Part shown: positions 1 through 6,916 of the stretch, piece by piece
Layout: each line of letters begins with the position of its first letter
Position numbering within the stretch: the stretch's first letter is position 1
NCBI GenBank assembly: GCA_031394045.1
Contig: JANMWN010000116.1
Coordinates: 1 to 16,320, forward strand
Direction of reading: 5' to 3'
Source of the DNA: JANYIP01 sp031394045
GTDB taxonomy: Bacteria; Actinomycetota; Actinomycetes; Prado026
DNA length: 16,320 bases
Notes under the pieces: generated by a model
Told to the model about the DNA's origin: nothing
Databases searched by the model: none
The model's input: the letters and a program-made list of their open reading frames with translations, nothing else
Made by a program: the position numbers and the translations under genes

Positions 1-653
1 CGGTGCACGATCTCGGTCATCTCGTACGAGCGCAGGCCCTTCTCGGCCATCCAGGCCAGGATGTCCGGCGGCGGCCAGTAGCCGCGCAGCCCGATCTGCA
101 GGAACCGGTCGCCGCGCGCCGCACCGGACTCGATCAGCAGCCGCATCGGCTGGCCGTGCCCGATCAGCGAGCCGAACTCGTGATCGCCGGTGTCGGCGTG
201 CGCGTCGAAGTGCAGGACGCTGACGCGGCCCCAGCCGATCGCCCGCGCGACACCAGTGACGTCGGGCCAGGTCACGGTGTGGTCGCCGCCGAGGATGATG
301 GGGATCGCACCCGAGCGCGCGATCTTCTCGACCTCCACCTCCAGCGACGCGCATGACCGGGCCGCGTCACCCGAGAACATCTCGACGTCGCCCGCGTCGA
401 CGACACGAAGGTCCTGCAGCCCGTCCACCCGCATCGCCAGGCTGGGCCTTGACCCGTCGTGACCCAGGTAGTCGGTCATCCGGATCGCCTGCGGCCCGAA
501 CCTCGCGCCCGCGCGGTACGACGTACCCCCGTCGAAGGGCGCACCCACGATCACGACGTCGGCGTCGGCGAAGCTCTCGGGCTCGTCGAGATCACACCGA
601 TCGACACCGAGGAAGGTGATGTCGGGACCGAACTGACCTCCGTAGCGCGTCAT
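1..653 (-). CDS. speB: Agmatinase-type ureohydrolase (3' end off window)
   Basis: Manganese-dependent ureohydrolase, most likely agmatinase, which splits agmatine into putrescine and urea in the cytoplasm. The visible 217 residues begin MTRYGGQFGPD and carry the family metal ligands: GGDHT with His125, and DAHAD at residues 150-154 (Asp150, His152, Asp154). The N-terminal stretch GAPFDGGTSYRAGARFGPQAIR is also typical of the family. The later Asp-rich metal motif would lie beyond position 1; full-length members run to about 300-350 residues, so roughly 100 are missing. The ATG at 653 is chosen because no better start precedes it and a TAGGCT hexamer stands 7 bases upstream, fitting a leaderless transcript. 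The gene lies 45 bases after the NlpC/P60 gene. Guanidinobutyrase or guanidine hydrolase are alternatives within the same fold. The polyamine genes elsewhere in the window favour agmatinase, but substrate is inferred. Confidence 0.88.
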   Translation of the reverse strand, partial: MTRYGGQFGPDITFLGVDRCDLDEPESFADADVVIVGAPFDGGTSYRAGARFGPQAIRMTDYLGHDGSRPSLAMRVDGLQDLRVVDAGDVEMFSGDAARSCASLEVEVEKIARSGAIPIILGGDHTVTWPDVTGVARAIGWGRVSVLHFDAHADTGDHEFGSLIGHGQPMRLLIESGAARGDRFLQIGLRGYWPPPDILAWMAEKGLRSYEMTEIVH

Positions 654-660
654 GCCGCCC

Positions 661-666
661 AGCCTA
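661..666 (-). promoter_or_regulatory. Putative -10 element for a leaderless ureohydrolase transcript
   Basis: On the minus strand TAGGCT is followed by 7 bases and then the ATG at 653. This matches the TANNNT hexamer at the distance that puts the transcription start on the start codon. No Shine-Dalgarno sequence precedes the ATG beyond a G-rich run. A convincing -35 was not found: TTGCTC at 694-689 is 22 bases away. The position inside the 45-bp gap gives the gene its own possible promoter, independent of the NlpC/P60 gene. Confidence 0.45.
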
Positions 667-698
667 ATCAGCCCGCTGAGGTCGTGCTGAGCAACAGG

Positions 699-1898
699 TC
701 AGTACGGGCGGACCGCTCCGGAGTACGGCATCGAGTACAAACCGGTGATGGTCACTCCGACGGACGGGTTCTCCGCGTTGACGATCATCCCGCCGCCGAT
801 GTAGATCCCGACATGGTGGATCGGCGAGTAGTAGAAGACGAGGTCGCCAGGCTGCAGCGCGGACGCCGCGATCGGCCGCCCCATCCTGGACTGCGCCGAC
901 GACGAGTGCGGCAGCGAGACCCCGACCTGGGCATACGCCCGCATGGTCAGCCCTGAGCAGTCCCACGACGACGGCCCGGCGGCGCCCCAGACGTACGCGT
1001 CGCCGACCTTGGACAGCGCGTACGCCACGACGCGGGCCCCGATGCTGCCGGAGGCCGCCGGGGGCGGCGGCGGTCGCCGGACCGGCTTGTGGTGCACGAC
1101 GGGCGGGCGGGCGACCGTACGCGTCGGCTTCTTGACCTTGGGCGGGTGCGCTGCTGCCGCTGCAGCCCTGGCCGCCCTGGCCGTGGCCTTCGCGAGCGCC
1201 AGGGCTTGCGCTCGCGCCTTGGCTGCGATGGCCGCAGCCTCAGCAACCGCTGCCGCCTTCGCCCGTGCCGCTTCGCGCGCGAGCTCGGCCCGCTGCGCCG
1301 CCTGGAGCGAAGCGAGCAGCGCGGTCTCCTGCGCGATCGCGGCGTTGACCTTGGCGCTGGCCGCTGCCGCAGCGTCATGCAGCGCGCTAACCGCCTGCAG
1401 GTGCTGGTTGACGGCGACTGCAGCCTGGTCCAGCCGCTGGTGGGCCGTGGAAGCCAGCCGCAGCACGTCCGCCTGGCGGGCCGTGACCCCGGCCAGCATC
1501 GACTCGTTCTGCAGGTACTGCGTGGGATTCGTGGCGAAGAAGACCTGGACGGACTGGTCCATCCCACCGCTGCGGTAGAGCGCGGACGCGATCCGGCCGA
1601 CCTGGGTCTGGGCGGTGTCGAGCTGCGTCTGCGCCCGGCCCGCCGTCGCCTTCGCTGCATCCAGGCTGCGGCCGGCCGCGATCAGGTCGACGTTGGTCTG
1701 GTTCAGCGCCTCCTGCGCGGTCTCCGCCTGGCTGTTCAGGACAGCCAGCTCAGCGCGCACCTGGTCGAGGGTGAGCTGCTGAGAGGTCTGGGCAGCCTGC
1801 CCGGCCTGCGGCAGCGCGACGGCCACGAGCGAGAGGGCGACGCAGACGGACAGGGCCACGGACAGCACGAGACGAAGCCTCGGACGGTCAGGCAGCAC
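699..1898 (-). CDS. Secreted NlpC/P60 peptidoglycan endopeptidase with coiled-coil N-terminus
   Basis: Predicted exported cell-wall hydrolase cutting peptidoglycan stem peptides, 399 residues. Order: a signal peptide (about residues 1-36, LVLSVALSVCVALSLVAVAL core, then AGQAA); a long Gln/Ala-rich coiled coil (about 37-220); an Ala/Lys- then Pro-rich linker with PPPPP; and a C-terminal NlpC/P60 domain. Catalytic Cys314 lies in SSWDCSGLTM and the His in HHVGIYIG (His362). The third polar residue, usually His, appears to be Asn374 in MIVNAEN. The coiled-coil plus NlpC/P60 layout resembles RipA/PcsB-like division or growth hydrolases, where the coiled coil restrains activity. The start is GTG 1898, or the adjacent TTG 1901, because AAGGAG lies 7-10 bases upstream and the signal peptide begins here. 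The frame stays open further upstream but would add STER repeats before the signal peptide. The domain is certain; the physiological role is inferred. Confidence 0.9.
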   Translation of the reverse strand: MLPDRPRLRLVLSVALSVCVALSLVAVALPQAGQAAQTSQQLTLDQVRAELAVLNSQAETAQEALNQTNVDLIAAGRSLDAAKATAGRAQTQLDTAQTQVGRIASALYRSGGMDQSVQVFFATNPTQYLQNESMLAGVTARQADVLRLASTAHQRLDQAAVAVNQHLQAVSALHDAAAAASAKVNAAIAQETALLASLQAAQRAELAREAARAKAAAVAEAAAIAAKARAQALALAKATARAARAAAAAAHPPKVKKPTRTVARPPVVHHKPVRRPPPPPAASGSIGARVVAYALSKVGDAYVWGAAGPSSWDCSGLTMRAYAQVGVSLPHSSSAQSRMGRPIAASALQPGDLVFYYSPIHHVGIYIGGGMIVNAENPSVGVTITGLYSMPYSGAVRPY

Positions 1899-1908
1899 CA
1901 AGTCCGCT

Positions 1909-1914
1909 CTCCTT
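1909..1914 (-). promoter_or_regulatory. Ribosome binding site fixing the NlpC/P60 start
   Basis: AAGGAG stands 7 bases before TTG 1901 and 10 bases before GTG 1898. It rules out the longer upstream reading frame and places the signal peptide at the true N-terminus. Confidence 0.7.
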
Positions 1915-1919
1915 GGTTC

Positions 1920-1955
1920 CTCGGTCGATCGCTCGGTCGATCGCTCGGTCGATCC
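1920..1955. repeat. Three tandem copies of a 12-bp unit in the NlpC/P60 leader
   Basis: On the plus strand CTCGGTCGATCG occurs at 1920-1931 and 1932-1943 without change, and at 1944-1955 with one change in the last base. The block ends 5 bases before the AAGGAG ribosome binding site of the NlpC/P60 gene and would lie inside its transcribed leader if the promoter at 1985-2014 is right. Each unit contains CGATCG, a 6-bp palindrome (the third ends GATCCC instead). In the frame of the gene it would read as STER repeats, but that stretch is upstream of the chosen start. Confidence 0.85.
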
Positions 1956-1984
1956 CGCGCGTCGTACTGCCGGCACCGGCCAGC

Positions 1985-2014
1985 ACCGTACCCAGCCGGA
2001 ACGAGGCACGACAA
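1985..2014 (-). promoter_or_regulatory. Putative promoter of the NlpC/P60 gene
   Basis: The minus strand has TTGTCG at 2014-2009, an 18-base spacer, and TACGGT at 1990-1985. This resembles a housekeeping actinobacterial promoter. Transcription would begin near 1978, giving a leader of about 80 bases that contains the 12-bp repeats and the ribosome binding site. The rest of the 280-bp gap (2015-2178) shows no gene and no recognisable riboswitch. Confidence 0.4.
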
Positions 2015-2178
2015 GCCGCAGCCGATTGGCGCACTGGAAGAGGTGAACCGGAAATCGTCAACCACGACACCAGGCGGTTCCGCGAGCGGATGGCCGTTGC
2101 TTGCCGTCGCGGCCGGAACGAGCGCGGGCGACCTGATATCCGCTCTGTGCGCCGGCACCCGACCGTTGACGCTGCGAG

Positions 2179-2898
2179 CTACTGAGCAGGACGCCAGGCC
2201 GTCAACGAGTGGATCTCCCACCCGGAGTGGTGATGCCACGCCGCAGTCGTGTGGCCCGGGTCCCAGAAGACGAACCCTTGGACGTCCACCAGGGTGCCAC
2301 CGGGCGGGATCGCCGGTGCCCATCCCCTGGCCCGGAAGTTCCCGTCCAGCTCAACGTGGATCGTGTTCAGGTCGGCAGGCAACTTGCCCACCATCGACGG
2401 GTCGATGAGAGGACAGGTCCAGTCGCCATCATTGTTGATCTTGCTGCACTTGGAGAACTGGACGCGGTGCAGCTCCACCAGCGAAGGCACACCCGACACC
2501 GAGCACGGGGGGTTGGTCGAGCGTTTGTCCGGGATCCCCGGCTTGAAGCCGCCGCCGGCGAACGTCGCGCCTCCGAGCGAGGAGCGCTGGGACCCAAGGA
2601 CGGCTCGCAGCGTCGTCACCGTCGCCGTGCAGGTGACGTGCGTGTTCCACGAGCGGTCGGTCGTGGCAGCCACGAGGGCGGGGCGTGCCGTGAGTGGCGT
2701 ACCCGACGGCGCCGCCGCTCCTGACACGGTGCCAGCAGTCGGCGCTGCAGGCGCGGCTGGCTCGAGTGGCGATGCAGCCGCTGTCGCACACCCTGCCAGC
2801 AGTGGGAACAGGACGAGCACAGCCCGCCAGCGCCGCGTGCGGCCCCAACCACGGGCGGGCGAGACGACGCGGACACTGGCAGGTCGGATCTGATTCAC
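2179..2898 (-). CDS. Putative secreted lipoprotein of unknown function
   Basis: 239 residues, function not recognised. The N-terminus has an Arg-rich stretch (GRTRRWR), a short hydrophobic run and a lipobox LLAGC with the acylated Cys at residue 37. An Ala/Pro/Thr-rich linker follows to about residue 75, typical of a surface lipoprotein tethered outside the membrane. The globular part holds four further Cys (in VTCTA, PPCSV, SKCSK, WTCPL) that could form two disulfides. The C-terminus carries VDVQGFVFWD followed by a His-rich HHHSGWEIHSLTAW. I have the impression that this ending recurs in actinobacterial secreted proteins, but I cannot attach a named family. The start is GTG 2898 with little Shine-Dalgarno signal; TAGAGT at 2937-2932 could be its -10 element. 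It is codirectional with its neighbours but separated by 280 and 100 bases, so probably its own unit. Confidence 0.75.
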   Translation of the reverse strand: MNQIRPASVRVVSPARGWGRTRRWRAVLVLFPLLAGCATAAASPLEPAAPAAPTAGTVSGAAAPSGTPLTARPALVAATTDRSWNTHVTCTATVTTLRAVLGSQRSSLGGATFAGGGFKPGIPDKRSTNPPCSVSGVPSLVELHRVQFSKCSKINNDGDWTCPLIDPSMVGKLPADLNTIHVELDGNFRARGWAPAIPPGGTLVDVQGFVFWDPGHTTAAWHHHSGWEIHSLTAWRPAQ

Positions 2899-2998
2899 GT
2901 GTTCTGCTTTCGGCCGGGCCCCGGCTCGCAGACTCTACCCCTGGACCGACGGACCTTCCTGCTGTGGCGCCGGCCGGTGCGGCTGACCGGGCTGCGCC

Positions 2999-4525
2999 TC
3001 AGACGTTCTGCGGGAAACCCAGGTTGAGGCCGCCGTGGCTGGGATCCAGCCACCGCTGCGTGATGACCTTGCCACGGGTGAAGAAGTGCACGCCGTCCAT
3101 GCCGTGGGCGTGCGTGTCGCCGAACAGCGAGTTCTTCCAGCCACCGAAGGAGTAGTACGCCATGGGTACCGGGATCGGCACGTTGATGCCGACCATGCCG
3201 ACCTCCACCTCGTTCTGGTAGCGCCGGGCCGCTCCGCCATCGTTGGTGAAGATGGCCGTGCCGTTGCCGTACGGGTGCTCGTTGACCAGCTTGAGGGCGT
3301 CGTCGTACGAGTCGACGCGCACGACCGACAGGACCGGGCCGAAGATCTCGTCGGCGTAGATGCTCATGTCGGTGGTGACGTGGTCGAACAGGGTCGGGCC
3401 GAGCCAGTAACCGCCGGGCTCGCCCGCAGGCTGCACCTCACGGCCGTCGACGACGAGCGTCGCACCGGACTCGACGCCGGCCGCGACGTAGGACGCGACT
3501 TTGTCGCGGTGCACCTGCGTGACCAGCGGACCCATGTCGGCGCCCTGGCGACCGTCGCCGGTTGTGAGCGTCGCCACCCGCTCGGCGATCTTGGCGACCA
3601 GCGCGTCGGCGACGGGCTCGACGACCACAAGCGCCGAGATCGCCATGCAGCGCTCTCCCGCCGAGCCGAAGCCCGCGTTGACGGCTGCGTCCGCGGCGAG
3701 GTCGAGGTCGGCGTCGGGCAGCACGACCATGTGGTTCTTGGCGCCGCCGAGGGCCTGGACCCGCTTGCCATGGGCTGTGCCGGTCTCGTAGACGTACTTG
3801 GCGATCGGGGTGGAGCCGACGAACGAGATGCTCTTGACATCGGGGTGGACGAGCAGCCGGTCGACGGCCTCCTTGTCCCCGTGCACGACGTTGAAGACAC
3901 CCGCAGGCAGCCCGGCCTCGGCCCACAGCTCGGCGACGAGCATGATCGCCGAGGGGTCCTTCTCGCTCGGCTTGATGACCACGGTGTTGCCTGCAGCGAT
4001 GGCGAGGGGGAAGAACCACATCGGGACCATGGCCGGGAAGTTGAAGGGCGAGATGATCCCGACGACCCCGAGCGGCTGCCGGATCGAGTAGACGTCGACC
4101 TTGGTCGAGACACCCTCCGAGAAGCCGCCCTTGAGCAGGTGCGGGATGCCGCAGGCGAACTCGACGACCTCAAGGCCGCGACTGACCTCGCCGAGCGCGT
4201 CCGAGAGCACCTTGCCGTGCTCGTCGGTGATGAGCGCGGCGACGTCCTGCTTGCGCGCGTTGAGCAGCTCCCGGAACGCGAAGAGCACCTGGCTGCGCTT
4301 GGCGAGCGACGACTGGCGCCACTCGCTGAACGCCTCCTTGGCTGCCGCGACGGCGTCGTCGACGTCGCCCACCGAGGCGAAGTCCACCCGGCCGCTGACC
4401 CGGCCGGTCGCCGGGTCGAACACGTCGCCCTGACGGGCGGCCACGCCGCCGAACGGCTTGCCACCGATCCAGTGCGTGATGTGCTTGCGACTGGCGTCCG
4501 CGCTCAAGCTCGAAGAGTTCGTCAT
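2999..4525 (-). CDS. mmsA: Methylmalonate-semialdehyde dehydrogenase (CoA-acylating)
   Basis: NAD- and CoA-dependent aldehyde dehydrogenase that turns methylmalonate semialdehyde into propionyl-CoA, or malonate semialdehyde into acetyl-CoA, with loss of CO2. The 508 residues match the usual length of about 500. Family signs are ITHWIGGKPFGG near the N-terminus, PFNFPAMVPMWFFPLAIAAGNTVVIKPSEKDP, FVGSTPIAKYVY, LGGAKNH, and GSAGERCMAIS with catalytic Cys293. GERCM is the MmsA/IolA form of the active site, in place of the GQDCTA form of the two other dehydrogenases here. The conserved ending RWLDPSHGGLNLGFPQNV is present. ATG 4525 fits the family N-terminus; an open stretch back to 4606 has no family similarity. 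It lies 87 bases after the polyamine operon on the same strand, and may have its own promoter. It usually serves valine, inositol or beta-alanine breakdown; next to polyamine genes, beta-alanine-derived malonate semialdehyde is a plausible substrate (inference). Confidence 0.93.
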   Translation of the reverse strand: MTNSSSLSADASRKHITHWIGGKPFGGVAARQGDVFDPATGRVSGRVDFASVGDVDDAVAAAKEAFSEWRQSSLAKRSQVLFAFRELLNARKQDVAALITDEHGKVLSDALGEVSRGLEVVEFACGIPHLLKGGFSEGVSTKVDVYSIRQPLGVVGIISPFNFPAMVPMWFFPLAIAAGNTVVIKPSEKDPSAIMLVAELWAEAGLPAGVFNVVHGDKEAVDRLLVHPDVKSISFVGSTPIAKYVYETGTAHGKRVQALGGAKNHMVVLPDADLDLAADAAVNAGFGSAGERCMAISALVVVEPVADALVAKIAERVATLTTGDGRQGADMGPLVTQVHRDKVASYVAAGVESGATLVVDGREVQPAGEPGGYWLGPTLFDHVTTDMSIYADEIFGPVLSVVRVDSYDDALKLVNEHPYGNGTAIFTNDGGAARRYQNEVEVGMVGINVPIPVPMAYYSFGGWKNSLFGDTHAHGMDGVHFFTRGKVITQRWLDPSHGGLNLGFPQNV

Positions 4526-4531
4526 CCCCCG

Positions 4532-4537
4532 AGTGTG
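4532..4537 (-). promoter_or_regulatory. Putative -10 element for leaderless mmsA
   Basis: CACACT on the minus strand is followed by 6 bases (CGGGGG) and the ATG at 4525, fitting a transcript that starts on or next to the start codon. The G run touching the ATG is too close to work as a normal Shine-Dalgarno. A perfect TTGACA at 4606-4601 in the same gap could be the -35 of a second promoter, but the best partner, TAGATC at 4586-4581, is only 14 bases away. Confidence 0.35.
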
Positions 4538-4612
4538 CCGGGTCGCGGCACCCAGATCCAGCCTCAAGGTGACGGTCCCTGATCTATCAGCCTTACATGT
4601 TGTCAACCGGCC

Positions 4613-6058
4613 TCAGGAGTCGAACCCGAGGCCGAGCCGGTCCAGCGTACGCAACCAGAGGTCCCGCCGACCCTCGCTCCGGTCGGCCCGGTCGATCGAC
4701 CGTCTGGTGAGCTCGATGCCGGCCCAGCGGAACGGCTCCGGCGGGAACGGGATCGGCTTGCTGCGGACGAACGCCGAACGGGTCGCCTCTGTGCTGCGAC
4801 CGGCCAGCAGGTCGAGCAGCACGCTGGCACCGAAGCGGGTGGCCCCAACGCCGAGCCCCGTGTAGCCGGCGACGTAGGCGACCCGGCCGTCGTACGCCGT
4901 CCCCCAGAACGCGCAGAACCGGCTGCAGGTGTCGATCGCGCCGCCCCAGGCATGGCTGAAGCGCACGCCCTCCAGCTGCGGGAACGTGGTGAAGAAGTGG
5001 TCGGCCAGCTTGAGGAACGTCTCAGGTCGCTGCTCGAGGTCGGCGCCGAGCCCGTTGCCGTAGCGGTAGATCGCGTCGTACCCGCCCCAGAGGATCCGGT
5101 TGTCGGCGGTCTGGCGGTAGTAGTGGAACTGGTTGGACGCGTCGCCGATGCCCTGCCTGCCGTCCCAGCCGATGTCCGCCTTCTGGGCCGGGGTCAGGGG
5201 CTCGGTCACGAGCACGTAGTCCCAGACCGGCACCACGTAGTTGCGGATCCGGCGCAACGGGGCCCGGTGCACTCCAGACGCCATGGCCACCTTGGCTGCG
5301 CGCACCGACCCGTACGGCGTGCGGGCCGTCATCCCGGCCCCCGACGGGTCGAGCCCGACGACCGGGCTCCGCTCGTGGATTCGCACGCCGAGGCGCAGGC
5401 AGATGTCGGCGAGCGCACGTACGAGCTTGCCCGGGTGGACCAGCGCCACGCCCTCGCGGTCGCGCAGCGCGGCCAGGTAGATCGGAGAACGCACCTCGGC
5501 CTGGATCTGGTCGCGGTCCATGAACTCCAGCGTCAGCCCGTGCTCGGCCGCCTCCGCCGGCTCGTGCCGGAGCTCGTCGACCTGCCAGCGCTCCACGGCG
5601 ACGCTGAGGTCACCGGTGCGCTCGAGCTCGGCGTCGACGGCGTACCTGTTGAGGGTGTCCTCGAGCGCGTCGAGGTTCTCGCGGCCGAGCCGCTCGAGCA
5701 GGTCGAGCTCGTCGGGGAACCGGTCGAGCCCGTTGCGGAAGCCGTGGGTGAGGCTGGCCGCGCAGAACCCGCCGTTGCGGCCAGTGGCGGCCCACCCGAC
5801 GGTGCGAGCCTCGAGCAGGACTACGTCGCGCCCGGGGTCCTGCTCCTTGGCCAGCAGGGCCGTCCACAGGCCCGAGTACCCGCCGCCGACCACCACCAGG
5901 TCGGCGTCGGTGGGTCCGACCAGCGCCGGGCGTACGTCCACGTAGGGCAGGTCGTCGAGCCAGAACGGCACTGCGGAGGCGTCTGCGACCGAGGCGAGGA
6001 GCCTGGCGTCAGGTGCCGACGCCCGCTCGGCCCCCGTGTACGGGCGGGCTGAGGACAC
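4613..6058 (-). CDS. puuB: FAD-dependent amine oxidoreductase, gamma-glutamylputrescine oxidase-like
   Basis: D-amino-acid-oxidase fold (DAO family) flavoprotein, 481 residues, likely oxidising a polyamine or its gamma-glutamyl form to an aldehyde. The FAD-binding Rossmann motif is VVVGGGYSGLW (glycines at residues 58-63), with Glu83 of LLEARTVGW binding the ribose, and GRNGGF (93-98) as in PuuB/OrdL proteins. The C-terminal VAYVAGYTGLGVGATRFG is the usual second flavin contact. It is the last gene of the importer operon: GTG 6058 begins 6 bases after the upstream permease stop, with AAGG about 11 bases before it. The link to putrescine uptake and aldehyde dehydrogenases supports a PuuB-like role. 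No PuuA-type glutamate-putrescine ligase is in the window, so the enzyme may act on free amine or rely on a ligase elsewhere. The family call is firm; the substrate and the gene symbol are tentative. Confidence 0.82.
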   Translation of the reverse strand: MSSARPYTGAERASAPDARLLASVADASAVPFWLDDLPYVDVRPALVGPTDADLVVVGGGYSGLWTALLAKEQDPGRDVVLLEARTVGWAATGRNGGFCAASLTHGFRNGLDRFPDELDLLERLGRENLDALEDTLNRYAVDAELERTGDLSVAVERWQVDELRHEPAEAAEHGLTLEFMDRDQIQAEVRSPIYLAALRDREGVALVHPGKLVRALADICLRLGVRIHERSPVVGLDPSGAGMTARTPYGSVRAAKVAMASGVHRAPLRRIRNYVVPVWDYVLVTEPLTPAQKADIGWDGRQGIGDASNQFHYYRQTADNRILWGGYDAIYRYGNGLGADLEQRPETFLKLADHFFTTFPQLEGVRFSHAWGGAIDTCSRFCAFWGTAYDGRVAYVAGYTGLGVGATRFGASVLLDLLAGRSTEATRSAFVRSKPIPFPPEPFRWAGIELTRRSIDRADRSEGRRDLWLRTLDRLGLGFDS

Positions 6059-6064
6059 CGGCGG

Positions 6065-6916
6065 TCAGGCCTTGTTCCGTCGTCCCGCGAACCGCCCGAC
6101 GAACACCAGGATGAGCGAGACGAAGAACATCGCGGACCCGACGACGTTGGCCTGCGCCGGCAGGCCCCGCAGGTTGGAACCGTAGACCCAGAGCGGGAAC
6201 GTCTGCGCCTGCCCGGAGTTGAAGGCCGTGACGATGTAGTCGTCGAACGACAACGAGAACGCGAGGAGAGCCGCGGCGACGATGCCCGGCAGCACGAGCG
6301 GGAAGGTGATCTTGAAGAAGGTCGTCTTCTCGTCCGCGTAGAGGTCCATGGCCGCCTGCTCCAGCCGCCCGTCGAGCCCGGCGATCCGGGCCTTCACCGT
6401 GACAACGACGAAGGACAGGCAGAACATGACGTGGGCGATCGTGATGGTCCAGAACCCCTGCGGGATGAACGCGAAATTGACGAACAGGGTGAGCAGCGAC
6501 GAACCCATGACGACCTCGGGCGTCGCCATCGGCAGGAAGATCAGCAGGTTTGCGGACGACCGCCCGACGAACCGGTAACGGCTCAACGAGAACGCCACCA
6601 GCGTGCCCAGCAAGGTCGACAGGATCGTCGCCAGGATCCCGATCTTGAAGGACAGGCCGAGCGGCCCGCACAGGCCGCTGCCGCAGACGTTCTTCCATGG
6701 CTCGAGCGAGAACCCGTGCCAGTCGTAGTTCGTGCGGCCCACCGGCTTGTTGAACGAGAACTGCACGACGACGAAGATCGGCAGGAACATGTAGAGCAGC
6801 ACGAAGCCGGCGACGATCTGCACGATGTGCGTACGCAGCCACGGGATCGGGCCACGAGGACGCGTGCTCGGCGCGCTCTGGCGTGCGGCGCGACGGCTCT
6901 CGACGGTCGTGGCCAT
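6065..6916 (-). CDS. potC: Spermidine/putrescine ABC transporter permease, PotC type
   Basis: Inner-membrane permease of a polyamine ABC importer, 283 residues with about six membrane segments. The first spans IVQIVAGFVLLYMFLPIFVVVQFSF (about residues 31-55), a start shared by PotC proteins. The EAA loop that contacts the ATPase is EQAAMDLYADEKTTFFKITFPLVLPGI. FSLSFDDYIVTAF, just after it, is highly typical of PotC. Its ATG overlaps the upstream permease stop by one base (TGATG on the minus strand), so translation is coupled. The first external loop has two Cys (NVCGSGLCG), which I do not recall as a family constant. The presence of PotA, B and D homologues beside it makes the call secure; whether putrescine, spermidine or another cation is carried cannot be read from the permease. 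Confidence 0.93.
   Translation of the reverse strand: MATTVESRRAARQSAPSTRPRGPIPWLRTHIVQIVAGFVLLYMFLPIFVVVQFSFNKPVGRTNYDWHGFSLEPWKNVCGSGLCGPLGLSFKIGILATILSTLLGTLVAFSLSRYRFVGRSSANLLIFLPMATPEVVMGSSLLTLFVNFAFIPQGFWTITIAHVMFCLSFVVVTVKARIAGLDGRLEQAAMDLYADEKTTFFKITFPLVLPGIVAAALLAFSLSFDDYIVTAFNSGQAQTFPLWVYGSNLRGLPAQANVVGSAMFFVSLILVFVGRFAGRRNKA

Noticed and set aside
1899..2009. Longer N-terminus for the NlpC/P60 protein containing STER repeats
   Set aside because: It would put 37 charged residues before a clear signal peptide and ignore the AAGGAG site at 1914-1909.
1899..2178. Possible cyclic-di-AMP (ydaO-type) riboswitch before the NlpC/P60 gene
   Set aside because: Such riboswitches often precede actinobacterial cell-wall hydrolases, but I could not find the conserved G-rich core or paired stems, and the predicted leader of about 80 bases is too short.
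2899..2998. Terminator after mmsA
   Set aside because: Only a weak CCGGT-N7-ACCGG stem and a GCCGGC palindrome are present, common by chance at this GC content, with no T-run.
3035..4582. Plus-strand open frame of about 515 codons over mmsA
   Set aside because: Low-complexity composition typical of an antisense shadow; mmsA on the other strand is unambiguous.
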